A stretch of 44,861 nt of DNA from Natrinema versiforme JCM 10478 (GTDB taxonomy: Archaea > Halobacteriota > Halobacteria > Halobacteriales > Natrialbaceae). The stretch's first letter is position 1; each line of letters opens with the position of its first letter. Under the pieces are notes generated by a model that saw only the letters and a program-made list of their open reading frames with translations, was not told the DNA's origin and made no database searches. This document shows positions 34,501-41,144 of the stretch, piece after piece. The stretch lies in assembly GCF_000337195.1 (NCBI RefSeq), contig NZ_AOID01000028.1:1-44861 (forward strand), written 5' to 3'. The position numbers were made by a program, and so were the translations under genes.

Positions 34501-36556
34501 TGTCGGTGTCGTTCGTCTCGTCGGTCACCGTCACGAACGCGGCGTCGAGCACTGGCGCTCCGTTGCCGGTGACGTACGGCACGTCGTCCTCGCCGTCGGA
34601 GTCGACGTAATCAAACGTCTCGTCGTCGTTCGTATCGTGATGGGCGACCGCCACGAGCGGCCCGCTCTCGTTCAGCGGCTCGTCGAGGTCGACCGTGACG
34701 TTCTCGTGCTCGCCGGCCTCGAGATAGCTCGAGACGCCGACGACGTCGTCGGGATCGGCGTCGACCGCGACGCCGCTGTAGACGGCGACGAAGCCGCCTT
34801 CCGAGAGCGACACGTCCTCGATCGTCACCTGTTCGCCGTCGCTCGTCTGATCGGCGACATCGATCGCGGCCTCGCCCTCGATCCGGTCGATCGTTTCGAT
34901 TCGCTGGACGACCTCGACCTCGACGTACTGGGAGATTAAGGTCACGTCGTCGGTGTTCTCTTGAATCGCGTAGGCGGTCGCATCGGCCGCGGTCTCCGCC
35001 GTCACGGACTGGAGTTGCGTGATGCTGATCCGCTGGGACTGGACCGCTTGGGCCGTCTCCTCGCAGGCGCTCCGCGCCGCCGTCTGGATCTGCGTGATCG
35101 ACGCCTCCTGCGATTGGACGAGCGCACCGCTCGCACCGCCGCTTGCGAGGCGCTGGACCTGCGTCACGTCGATGATCTGCGTCTGGGACACTGCTCCCTC
35201 GCTCGCCCCGAACGCGGCGGCCTGTACCTGCTCGACGGTGACTTCCTGTCGCTGGATCCCGCTGGTAACCGCGCCCTGTGCGGCCCCGGTCGCGGCGGAC
35301 TGGACCTGCGTGACCGACACCGTCTGTCGCTGGACGAGCGCGCCGCCCGCACCGCCGTCAGCGGCGGCCTGAATCTGTTCGACGGTCGCCTCCTGACTCT
35401 GGGAAATCGCGCCCTTCGCCGCGCCGAAAGAGGCCTCCTGGACCTGCGTGATCGAGATTCGCTGGATCTGCTCGATGCTGACCGATTGGATCTGTTTCAG
35501 CGATCCTCGGCTCGCGCCGCGGGCCGTCGCTTGGGTTTGCTCGACCGACACCGCCTGTTCCTGAACGAGCGCGCCCTTCGCCGCCCCGGCCGCGGCCTTC
35601 TGAATCTGCTTGATCGTCACGCGCTGGCGTTGCTCGGCCTCGACGCGCTGTTCCTGCTCGAGCACCGCGTTCGCACTGCCCTCGAGCGAGCCGGCGGCCG
35701 CGCCCGCCGCCGCGTTCTGGACGTGCTCGAGTGTCACTCGCTGGCGCTGCTCGACCGCTATCGACTGGTACTGCGTCAGGACGCCGTAGGCCGACCCCTG
35801 TGCGGCTTCCTGAATCTTCGCTACCGTTCCGATATCGTTCGCGCCGGCCTCGCTCGCGGCACCCGCGGCCGCGCCGCTGGTCGCGACCTGTAGCTGCTCG
35901 ACGCTCACGCGCTGACTCTGGGCGACCGCACCGTGTGCCGCGCCCCAGGTCGCGCTCTGCAGTTGGGTCGCGTTCACCGACTGCGATTGGGAGAGCCCGC
36001 CGCCGGTCGCGCCGCCGACCGCGTACTGGATCTGGGTTACGTTCGCCGACTGCTCCTGAATTAGCGCGCCGTGGACCGCACCCTTCGTCGCCGCTTGGAC
36101 CTGCTCGGCCTCGACGGTCTGGTACTGGGCTGCCGATTCTTGCGCGCCCTCGAGCGCCGCCGCGCGCTGCTCTTGGGTCACCTCGACCCCCTGGGACTGC
36201 ACGAGCGCGATCCCCTCGTCGACGCCGGTTTCGACGGCGTCCTCGCGGTCCCCTTGGGTCGCGACCTGCTCGTTCGTCCCATCTGCGCCAGTCGACTCGC
36301 CGTCCATCGAGGGCGACTCGAGCGATACCAGTTCGAAGTCCGAGTCAGCCGCCGGTTGGGTCCCCTGTTGGCTCCCGTTTTCCTGCAGCGTGGCCTGCGA
36401 ACCGTCTTCGGTCAACGCTGCAGCGGCCGCGTCGGTGTCCTCGTCGTCCGCGCCGATCGGTCCGAGACCACCACCGAGTAGCGGCAGCGCGACGACGCTG
36501 CCGATCATCGCGGCCGCGATCAATACGACGAGGACTGCCGTTCGATCCCGCCCCAT
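31595..36556 (-). CDS. Giant secreted multi-domain protein with Gln/Ala-rich repeat array
   Basis: A 1653-residue protein. Residues 1-30 form a signal sequence or N-terminal anchor (RTAVLVVLIAAAMIGSVVALPLL). About 120-535 is an array of some 15 units of ~23 residues with the pattern xVxQ[VIL]QxAAxGAAxGA[LV]xQxQxV. At about 567-680 lies a DUF7282-like domain (GGFVAVYSG, VVGVSSYLEAGEHENVTVDL), with two shorter relatives at about 818-1004 (DQ..DGE.L, LEPPLE.N). Residues about 698-812 look like a lamin-tail domain (EEYVVLENTGNRTLDFSGW). About 1230-1520 holds three CARDB-like beta-sandwiches (NSPVEQGE, VEADV.NTG.., LEPGEYPL). The tail from 1521 is acidic with Pro and Thr. N-glycosylation sequons are frequent. 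There is no PGF-CTERM. The start is ATG 36556, overlapping the 47-residue ORF's stop (TGATG). Confidence 0.88.
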   Translation of the reverse strand: MGRDRTAVLVVLIAAAMIGSVVALPLLGGGLGPIGADDEDTDAAAAALTEDGSQATLQENGSQQGTQPAADSDFELVSLESPSMDGESTGADGTNEQVATQGDREDAVETGVDEGIALVQSQGVEVTQEQRAAALEGAQESAAQYQTVEAEQVQAATKGAVHGALIQEQSANVTQIQYAVGGATGGGLSQSQSVNATQLQSATWGAAHGAVAQSQRVSVEQLQVATSGAAAGAASEAGANDIGTVAKIQEAAQGSAYGVLTQYQSIAVEQRQRVTLEHVQNAAAGAAAGSLEGSANAVLEQEQRVEAEQRQRVTIKQIQKAAAGAAKGALVQEQAVSVEQTQATARGASRGSLKQIQSVSIEQIQRISITQVQEASFGAAKGAISQSQEATVEQIQAAADGGAGGALVQRQTVSVTQVQSAATGAAQGAVTSGIQRQEVTVEQVQAAAFGASEGAVSQTQIIDVTQVQRLASGGASGALVQSQEASITQIQTAARSACEETAQAVQSQRISITQLQSVTAETAADATAYAIQENTDDVTLISQYVEVEVVQRIETIDRIEGEAAIDVADQTSDGEQVTIEDVSLSEGGFVAVYSGVAVDADPDDVVGVSSYLEAGEHENVTVDLDEPLNESGPLVAVAHHDTNDDETFDYVDSDGEDDVPYVTGNGAPVLDAAFVTVTDETNDTDTVDSAPEAEGMLTAVDYNIDVAEENSTEEYVVLENTGNRTLDFSGWTLQDRIDEGVVDGAGYDPLSFPEDFTLGPSESVTVITGPGENTEDTLHWDIETPVWNASGDDVVVLDGDGTVVLEQSIGEEQPNESEATLSVDDQEGDGETLEIDAASASVPYVVTAEYDGERVDSEQFEANETVAEERLDLEPPLEENATVNVSVRAAADDAALANESIEYAVVEPEPGEPTANLSVADQTGDGETLTVTSANASVEYALTITDGNGTQLAESESFAANETIGPTEFDLEPPLEANSTLNVSVVAAEDGTALETDSVEYTVDGELADFDVEFTSCSRAVVDASLEDGDQVAASTGFYDQAGFGDTIIEDYVAIGEDVEAPFNGTIVFEIGDERNVTTDGDEVTVEVPDYGTFGTYLSGISSPEAVPFASIDYANPDMRTCAEEARPDLPSLSVEETTPVDGGDAINVTFGYENPNNETMSGNSEFVEGTTTDEPPTELAPGENEFTVEWTPESDDERLVWQADFANYGYDEPVTAATPTAGEIQPADPAAFNVSITETNSPVEQGEQLAVEADVQNTGGDAGTQNVSLAVGETAVDSESVSLEAGENQTVSFTAETDDLEPGEYPLEVATDNETAEGTVTIEESGDPATFDVSIAGTNSPVEQGEPVTVEADLENVGDEAGTQDIEIAVGGGPGESVPVTLEPGEIQTATLSYETGDLEPGEYPLAVSSENETAETTVTVEESGEPATFAVTDIAAPETGDPGEEATVTATVENQGDLEGTQTVTYSVDGQPIAEETVTLAGGQSAEIQFSSPLPEGTSTHTIATDDEQASVTIEATAPATAETDGTAEPGDGTETGETDEPAEPTEPAPPAEQPDGSEPTDEPPAESAQSDDPGADNEADTAPGESEPTETPDGGDEGAADPPAEDAPGEQPAETTDAPETDGTASGADGESAGPAEGSTDTGNETAGAG
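34955..36199 (-). repeat. In-gene repeat array encoding ~15 Gln/Ala units
   Basis: This segment of the giant gene encodes tandem ~23-residue units, some with an extra strand-like insert of about eight residues (RQRVTLEHVQ, RQRVTIKQIQ, QRISITQVQ). The DNA units are diverged, not identical, so the array is old and selected at the protein level. Alternating Q-x-Q with hydrophobic residues, and A-A-x-G-A-A-x-G turns, suggest stacked beta strands or a solenoid. Confidence 0.8.
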
Positions 36557-36699
36557 CAATCGCTCCCTCCGTCGCGGAGCGCACGCCCGTCACGGACCCG
36601 CCGTCGAACTGTCGTTCGGGTGCCGTCGACACCCCGTCGGAACGCCGGATCGTCCGTTTGATACTCCGAATTGCCGGTCGTCGTCCTACCGGATCCCAT
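36556..36699 (-). CDS. 47-residue basic ORF, translationally coupled to the giant protein
   Basis: An ORF starting at ATG 36699 with product MGSGRTTTGNSEYQTDDPAF followed by an Arg-rich half (RRGVDGTRTTVRRRVRDGR). It stops at TGA 36556-36558, whose last base starts the giant gene (TGATG). On the minus strand a TATA-like CTTATGCG lies about 27-34 bases before its ATG, so it would be the leaderless first gene of the transcript. The basic character is unusual for a haloarchaeal protein. It could be a real small protein, a leader peptide that sets translation of the large gene, or a chance ORF. Confidence 0.45.
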   Translation of the reverse strand: MGSGRTTTGNSEYQTDDPAFRRGVDGTRTTVRRRVRDGRALRDGGSD

Positions 36700-36994
36700 T
36701 TTCACACCACGGGGAGAAATTCGCGCATAAGGCCGCCGGTCGTTTCAGTTAGCGAACCGAGGCAACCCGCTCTTACTCCGTGTTTCACGATCGACCGGGA
36801 GCGAAAACGGCGAAGAGCGGTGTGCAACCGATCGTTTACCGCGCGGCCGCCGACGATCGAAACTGGCCGCGTAACTGGGAGGAAGCACGGTGTTTCGACC
36901 GCGTTCGAGCCCCGACCCGAACGGCACTGGCTCGAGCCGCGGTGACTCGAGCAACGGAGCCTCGAGAGACGTGTCAACGCTCGAGTCGATAATC
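36700..36994. other. Gene-free divergent spacer between the surface-protein unit and bioY
   Basis: Apart from the minus-strand TATA-like box (about 36726-36733) and the plus-strand bioY control region beyond 36995, I see no gene, RNA or strong hairpin here. Open frames crossing it are Arg/Ser-rich and lack coding character. Confidence 0.5.
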
Positions 36995-37026
36995 TCGGAA
37001 ACCGAAGTATTGATCCGGGTTTACGA
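36995..37026 (+). promoter_or_regulatory. Predicted BirA operator overlapping the bioY promoter
   Basis: TCGGAAACC (36995-37003), 14 bases, then GGTTTACGA (37018-37026) matches the published BirA consensus TTGTAAACC-N14/15-GGTTTACAA at about 6 of 9 and 8 of 9 positions with the exact spacing. The TATA-like AGTATTGAT lies in the spacer, about 25-33 bases before the bioY ATG (37039), so a bound BirA would block TBP. A BirA with the needed DNA-binding domain is encoded at 20961. Confidence 0.65.
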
Positions 37027-37038
37027 GAGAGCGAGCGT

Positions 37039-37626
37039 ATGGCAACGGAACGGAACGCGGTCGATCCAGTCGCCGACAACGTCGTCCGGCAGTTCGCGCG
37101 GGCGGCGATGCTCGCGGCGCTGATGGGGGCGTCGGTCGTGGTGTCGATCCCGATCCCCCTCTCGCCGGCACCGATCACGCTGCAGGTACTGTTCGTCTTC
37201 CTCGCCGGGCTCGTCTTGGGTCCGGTCTGGGGGCCGATCTCGGTCCTGTTGTACCTCGTGACGGGTGGCGCCGGCGCGCCGGTCTTCGCCGGCATGAACG
37301 GCGGAATGGGCGTCCTGATCGGGCAGACGGCCGGCTACCTGTGGTCGTATCCGGTCGTCGCGGCGCTGATCGGCCTCATCGTCCACCGCGGGACTGCGTT
37401 GCGCGATCTGCGGCGCGTTCGACTCCCGATTCTCGTCGGCGCGCTCCTCGTGGGAACGGTCGTCATCTACGCGATGGGGACGGCCTACATGGCGTGGCTC
37501 CTTGAGATGGCGGCCTGGGAAGCCATCACGGCCGGCGCGCTCCCCTTTATCCCCGGCGAACTGCTCAAGGTCGCCGCGGCTGTCGCCATCGTCCGGTCCG
37601 GTCAGATCACGCCGGTTCGCTCGTGA
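37039..37626 (+). CDS. bioY: Biotin transporter substrate-binding (S) component BioY
   Basis: A 195-residue membrane protein, the biotin-binding S component of an ECF transporter. About six hydrophobic segments are visible. Family marks: IPIPLSPAPITLQVLFVFLAGLVLG (near 36-60), GPISVLLYLVTGGAGAPVFAGMNGGMGVLIGQTAGYLWSYP (near 65-107), AMGTAYMA and a C-terminal FIPGELLKVAAAVAI. It is followed after seven bases by the ATPase gene and then the T component, giving a complete bioYMN module. Control by biotin through BirA is predicted from the operator just upstream. Confidence 0.95.
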   Translation: MATERNAVDPVADNVVRQFARAAMLAALMGASVVVSIPIPLSPAPITLQVLFVFLAGLVLGPVWGPISVLLYLVTGGAGAPVFAGMNGGMGVLIGQTAGYLWSYPVVAALIGLIVHRGTALRDLRRVRLPILVGALLVGTVVIYAMGTAYMAWLLEMAAWEAITAGALPFIPGELLKVAAAVAIVRSGQITPVRS

Positions 37627-37633
37627 CGACGCG

Positions 37634-38338
37634 ATGATCGAGTTCCAGTCGGTCTTCCACGCGTTCGAAGACGTCCCCGTTCTCGAGGACGTATCGCTGA
37701 CGATCGACGACGGCGAATTCGTCCTGCTCGCGGGGGCAAACGGCAGCGGGAAGACGACGCTGTTGCGCCACTGCAACGGTCTGCTAACCCCCGACTCCGG
37801 TTCGGTCCTCGTCGACGGGACGCCCGTCGCGGACGACCTGATCGCCGCCCGCTCGCGCGTCGGGATGGTCTTTCAACACCCCCGCGACCAGTTCGTCGCC
37901 GCCACCGTCGGCGCGGACATCGCCTTCGGTCCGGAGAACCTCGGACTGGAACGCGAGGAAATCAACCGCCGCGTCGCGGCCGCGCTCGAGGCGGTCAACA
38001 TGACCGGTCGAGAGGACGACCGGATCGAGGCGCTCTCCGGCGGCGAGCAGTCCCGCGTCGCGATCGCGGGCGCGCTCGCGATGGACCCCACCCATCTCGT
38101 CCTCGACGAACCCTTCACCGGGCTCGACGAACCCGCGCGCCGATCGGTCCTCGAGCGACTCGAGTCGCTGTCGGCCGACGGCACCGGAATCCTGCTCGCG
38201 ACCCACGACCTCCGAGACGTGTCCGCGCTCGCGGACCGCGTCATCGCCATGCGAGACGGGCGTGTCGCCGTCGACGGACCGCTCGAGGACGCGCTGGGGG
38301 ACCTCGAAGACCTCGCGGTTCGCGTTCCGGACCGATGA
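37634..38338 (+). CDS. bioM: ECF biotin transporter ATPase BioM
   Basis: A 234-residue ABC ATPase of the CbiO/EcfA type. Walker A GANGSGKTT (about 33-41), Q-loop VFQHPRDQFVAATVGADIAFGPENLG (the ECF-type extended Q-loop), signature LSGGEQSRVAIAGALAM near 133, Walker B LVLDEPFTGLD and switch His ATHDL. The start is ATG 37634, seven bases after the bioY stop; the open frame to 37502 overlaps bioY and is not used. The ATPase dimer should drive biotin uptake through BioN and BioY. Confidence 0.93.
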   Translation: MIEFQSVFHAFEDVPVLEDVSLTIDDGEFVLLAGANGSGKTTLLRHCNGLLTPDSGSVLVDGTPVADDLIAARSRVGMVFQHPRDQFVAATVGADIAFGPENLGLEREEINRRVAAALEAVNMTGREDDRIEALSGGEQSRVAIAGALAMDPTHLVLDEPFTGLDEPARRSVLERLESLSADGTGILLATHDLRDVSALADRVIAMRDGRVAVDGPLEDALGDLEDLAVRVPDR

Positions 38339-38396
38339 ACGAACGGGTTGAACCGCCGCGGCCAATGCGATCGACGCGGCCCGCGGGAGGGGAACG

Positions 38397-39101
38397 ATGC
38401 TGACGTTCGAACCCGACGAGACGCTCGCTCACCGACTGGACCCTCGCACGAAACTGGCGGTCCAGATCGGGTTCGCTGCCACCGCCTTAGCACATACGAC
38501 ACCGCGGGCGCTGCTCGTTCTCTCCGCGCTGACCGCAATCGCGTTGGTCGCGGCGAACGTCTCGCTTCGCCGCACCCTCGTCGCCTACCGCTTTGCCCTG
38601 CTCATCCTCGCGCTCGCACCCCTGATCGCGGGGGTCGCGTTCGGTCCGCCCTGGATCGATCGATCGGACGCCGTCGCGTCGGGGCTAGCGAGCTACCGGG
38701 TCCTGCTCATCCTGCTCGTCAGCGCCGCCTACGTGCGTTCGACGCCGATTCGGGACTCTCGAGCGGCGATTCAGCGAACGATTCCCGGCAAACCGGGCCA
38801 GATACTCGGCGTCGGCGTCGGGCTCGTCTTTCGATTCCTCCCGGTGCTCCGCAGCGATCTCCGAACGATCCGCGAGGCGATGGCCGCTCGGCTGGGAACC
38901 GAACGCGGCGCGGTCGACCGCGCCGGCACGGTCGCCGTCCTTGGGCTGACACGGGCGTTTAACCGCGCCGATCGCCTCTCGCTCGCGTTACAGGCTCGCT
39001 GTTTCGCGTGGAACCCAACGCTCCCGCCGCTTTCCTTCTCGCGAGCGGACTATCCCGTCCTCGCTTTCGCCGTCGTCCTCGCGCTGTCGACGTTCTACTG
39101 A
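38397..39101 (+). CDS. bioN: ECF biotin transporter transmembrane (T) component BioN
   Basis: A 234-residue membrane protein with about five helices. The N-terminal EPDETLAHRLDPRTKLAVQIGF is typical of EcfT/CbiQ/BioN. The two Ala-Arg coupling motifs of T components are present in its cytoplasmic helices: EAMAARLGTERG (near 162) and LALQARCFAW (near 200). A good Shine-Dalgarno GGAGG (38386-38390) sits six bases before ATG 38397, in line with internal translation in an operon message. It completes the bioYMN transporter. Confidence 0.92.
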   Translation: MLTFEPDETLAHRLDPRTKLAVQIGFAATALAHTTPRALLVLSALTAIALVAANVSLRRTLVAYRFALLILALAPLIAGVAFGPPWIDRSDAVASGLASYRVLLILLVSAAYVRSTPIRDSRAAIQRTIPGKPGQILGVGVGLVFRFLPVLRSDLRTIREAMAARLGTERGAVDRAGTVAVLGLTRAFNRADRLSLALQARCFAWNPTLPPLSFSRADYPVLAFAVVLALSTFY

Positions 39102-39223
39102 CCGCGGGCACTCGGTTTCGAACTGCCTGCACCGATTCCCAGAGTCGCTCGAAGCGAATCTCTGTATAACTCGATCGACTGCTCCGCCGTCGTACTCGAG
39201 CCCCGTCGTTCCACATCAGCCAT
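39095..39223 (-). pseudogene. Possible gene fragment (42-residue minus-strand ORF)
   Basis: An ATG at 39223 opens a 42-codon frame (MADVERRGSSTTAEQSIELY, then RDSLRATLGIG) that ends inside the 3' end of bioN. The N-terminal helix looks like the start of a larger haloarchaeal helical protein, and a TATA-like AAATATGG lies upstream. It could be a truncated relic or chance. It lies at the edge of a gene-poor scar beside a tRNA gene, a place where gene fragments collect. Confidence 0.25.
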
Positions 39224-39741
39224 CGTATCGCAGAATCCTCGTTCAGTGCTATTTGTTATCGCCATATTTGATTTATCAGGGCTGTCGCCAGCTCTCCCAT
39301 ACTCGCAGACGAGACGGCAAAACCGGGCTGTACTCCGCAAATCGCCCCCAGACTAGCAGTTGCGATCGTCGCCGTCCTGTTCACGTGCCGTCTCACGCGG
39401 GACGAAGCCGAGACTCGAGCGATGTCTCGTACCGATCACGACAGTCCGCCTCTCAGTGCAACGGAGCTCGACGAAAGCGGACTGGCCACCAACTCATAGG
39501 GTCGGCTACTGAGAAGAACGTCGAAGTGCCGGTAGGCCGGTGGAGGGATTGTAAACCGCGGCCACAGCGAAACAGCTCCCTGATTCAAATCCGCCACGGC
39601 TCACTGTGCTCCTCGCAGGTGTTCGTCGCAAAAGGGGAGCCATGAGAATGAGGTTTGAACCTGCGGTTCGGACTGGTAGGAGACGTATTTCTGCAGGAAA
39701 TTTCGAGACCCGCAGTAGAAGCTTTGAAACTGAGGAGTGAA
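39224..39741. other. Gene-poor scar between the bio operon and tRNA-Thr
   Basis: Over 500 bases have no supported gene. Base composition is more mixed than in the neighbours (AT-rich near 39260-39285 and 39670-39730). It holds a second copy of the tRNA-Thr 3' end at 39536-39550, a GATTCAAATCC word (39581-39591) and a GGTTTGAACC word (39652-39661) that resemble tRNA T-arm sequence on opposite strands. This looks like what remains after integration and loss of an element at the tRNA gene. Confidence 0.5.
39536..39550 (-). repeat. Duplicate of the tRNA-Thr 3' end (candidate attachment-site remnant)
   Basis: GCCGGTGGAGGGATT is identical to the first 15 plus-strand bases of the tRNA gene at 39742-39756, in the same orientation, 206 bases away. 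The match continues imperfectly (GTAAACCGCG against TGAACCCTCG). Archaeal integrases use the tRNA 3' end as att site and leave such partial copies downstream. Confidence 0.6.
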
Positions 39742-39814
39742 GCCGGTGGAGGGATTTGAACCCTCGACCTAATCCTTACGAAGGATTCGCTCTGCCAGTC
39801 TGAGCTACACCGGC
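39742..39814 (-). tRNA. tRNA-Thr (anticodon CGT)
   Basis: The reverse strand folds as a complete 73-base tRNA: acceptor GCCGGTG/CACCGGC, D-arm GCTC/GAGC, anticodon stem AATCC/GGATT around loop TTCGTAA (anticodon CGT, reading ACG), five-base variable loop, T-arm GAGGG/CCCTC around TTCAAAT. All stems pair. No intron is seen and CCA is not encoded, as usual in haloarchaea. Upstream (39855-39862) a TATA-like TTATGCCC lies about 40 bases before the 5' end, which leaves a short leader for RNase P. Confidence 0.96.
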
Positions 39815-39926
39815 ACGTCGCTTCGAGTGCGTTTATTCGTAGGGCCGATATTGGGCATAAGGGTTGCGAATCGATCCGGTCATGTGAGGGCGTTACGCGC
39901 CTCGAGAATCGAGCCCGGAGACCCGA

Positions 39927-40916
39927 TTATCGCTCGAGTCGCACGTCCAGACAGACGTTCAGTTCGTGTGGGGCGTACGACCGGACCGTGTGGCGGGTTT
40001 CGACGGTGATCTCGTAGTCGGGTTCGGCCGCCGCACGGATTGCACGTTCACCGGGTCCGAAGGGGTCGTCCTCGTGTTGGATATCGTAATAGTGGATCGT
40101 ACAATCGTCGCCGGCGAGGGTAACGGCCGACTCGAGGAACTCGCCGGCGCTGTGCGGGAGGTTCATCACGATCCGATCGGCCCAGTCTTCGTACCCGGTG
40201 GCGACTGTCCGAACGTCGTCGTTGATCGCGGTCACGCGGTCGGCGACCCCGTTTCGGCGCGCGTTCTCGCGGAGGTACTCGATGGCTTCGGGGTTGATAT
40301 CGACGCCGATGCACTCCGCGCCGCGTTTGGCGAAGGGGACGACGAACGGACCGACGCCCGCGAACATGTCGAAGGCCTGCTCGTCGGCCGTCACCTGTTC
40401 TGCCACGCGGTGGCGTTCGGTCGCGAGCCGCGGCGAAAAGTAGACGTCGGCGAGATCCAGCAGGAACTCACACCCGTACTCGCGGTGGACGACTTCGGTG
40501 TTCTCGCCCGCGAGCAGTTCCCAGTCCCGGACCCGCGTCTCGCCTTTGACCTTCGAGGCCTTGTTCAACACCGTTTCGACGGGGAGATCGGACTCGAGGA
40601 TGGCGTCGGCGATCGCCCGCGCGCGCTCTGGATCGTCCTCGTCGATGAGCGCGGCTCGCCCGAGTCGCTCGTAGGTGGGCTCGAACGCGAGGAGATCCGC
40701 AGGCATCGTCTGGCTCTCGCGCTCGGGAACCGTCCGCGGAACGATTTCGGGGTCCTCGAGGATCCCACTGGCACTGTCGGGATCGGCGATCGGAATGTAG
40801 ATCCGGCCGTCCTCGACGGCGATTTCGTACCCGTCGTCGATCAGGTCCGCGTCGGCCAGCGCCGCACGCGTCGCTTCGCCGTGTTCGAGCGCGACGCGGA
40901 CACACGGGACTTCCAT
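39927..40916 (-). CDS. trm5: tRNA (guanine-37-N1)-methyltransferase Trm5 family
   Basis: A 329-residue SAM-dependent methyltransferase. The N-terminal D1/D2 region (EVPCVRVALEHGEATRAALA ... LNKASKVKGETRVRDWELLAGENTEVVHREYG) matches archaeal Trm5. The conserved FLLDLADVYFSPRLATERHRVAEQV leads into the Rossmann domain: DMFAGVGPF (about 186-194), CIGVDINPEAIEYL, INDDVRT and NLPHSAGEFL (near 251), the catalytic NLP-type motif. It should make m1G37 or the related wyosine precursor in tRNA, which prevents frameshifting. The start is ATG 40916. The gene is divergent from the Rieske gene across a 228-base spacer. Confidence 0.9.
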   Translation of the reverse strand: MEVPCVRVALEHGEATRAALADADLIDDGYEIAVEDGRIYIPIADPDSASGILEDPEIVPRTVPERESQTMPADLLAFEPTYERLGRAALIDEDDPERARAIADAILESDLPVETVLNKASKVKGETRVRDWELLAGENTEVVHREYGCEFLLDLADVYFSPRLATERHRVAEQVTADEQAFDMFAGVGPFVVPFAKRGAECIGVDINPEAIEYLRENARRNGVADRVTAINDDVRTVATGYEDWADRIVMNLPHSAGEFLESAVTLAGDDCTIHYYDIQHEDDPFGPGERAIRAAAEPDYEITVETRHTVRSYAPHELNVCLDVRLER

Positions 40917-40982
40917 AGTCGAACTGACCGGCGGCCCGCCGTAACGCTGACGTTTTCGCAGGCGACTCGAGCCCGATCACGA

Positions 40983-41009
40983 TTCGTATATTGATAGTCG
41001 CTATACGAA
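40983..41009. promoter_or_regulatory. Perfect 8-bp inverted repeat in a divergent control region
   Basis: TTCGTATA (40983-40990) and TATACGAA (41002-41009) form a perfect inverted repeat with an 11-base spacer, between trm5 and the Rieske gene. The arms are AT-rich and include TATA-like words on both strands, so a dimeric regulator bound here could affect trm5 (start 40916). The palindrome TGGTACCA also occurs twice nearby (41049-41056, 41097-41104), the second at about -41 to -48 of the Rieske ATG. Confidence 0.4.
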
Positions 41010-41144
41010 ATGTGAGCTGTTCGGGGAACGGTCGCGACTGTGGAGTGATGGTACCAAGCGCTCGAGAATCCACGCAACACCGCCCGCGTACCGGAATGGT
41101 ACCATCGGATACGTTTTCCGTTCGGCGTGCGTACCCGTCTCGAA

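Noticed and set aside
34955-36199. CRISPR array or other spaced DNA repeat
   Set aside because: The periodicity is in codons of one open frame. Units are contiguous and diverged, with no constant repeat and unique spacers.
33704-36945. Several plus-strand open frames of 300-410 codons over the giant gene
   Set aside because: They mirror the Gln/Ala repeats as Arg/Leu/Ser-rich strings, lack starts with signals, and have no recognisable domain.
39575-39675. Further tRNA genes suggested by GATTCAAATCC and GGTTTGAACC
   Set aside because: No acceptor, D-arm or anticodon stem can be paired around either word; at most they are fragments.
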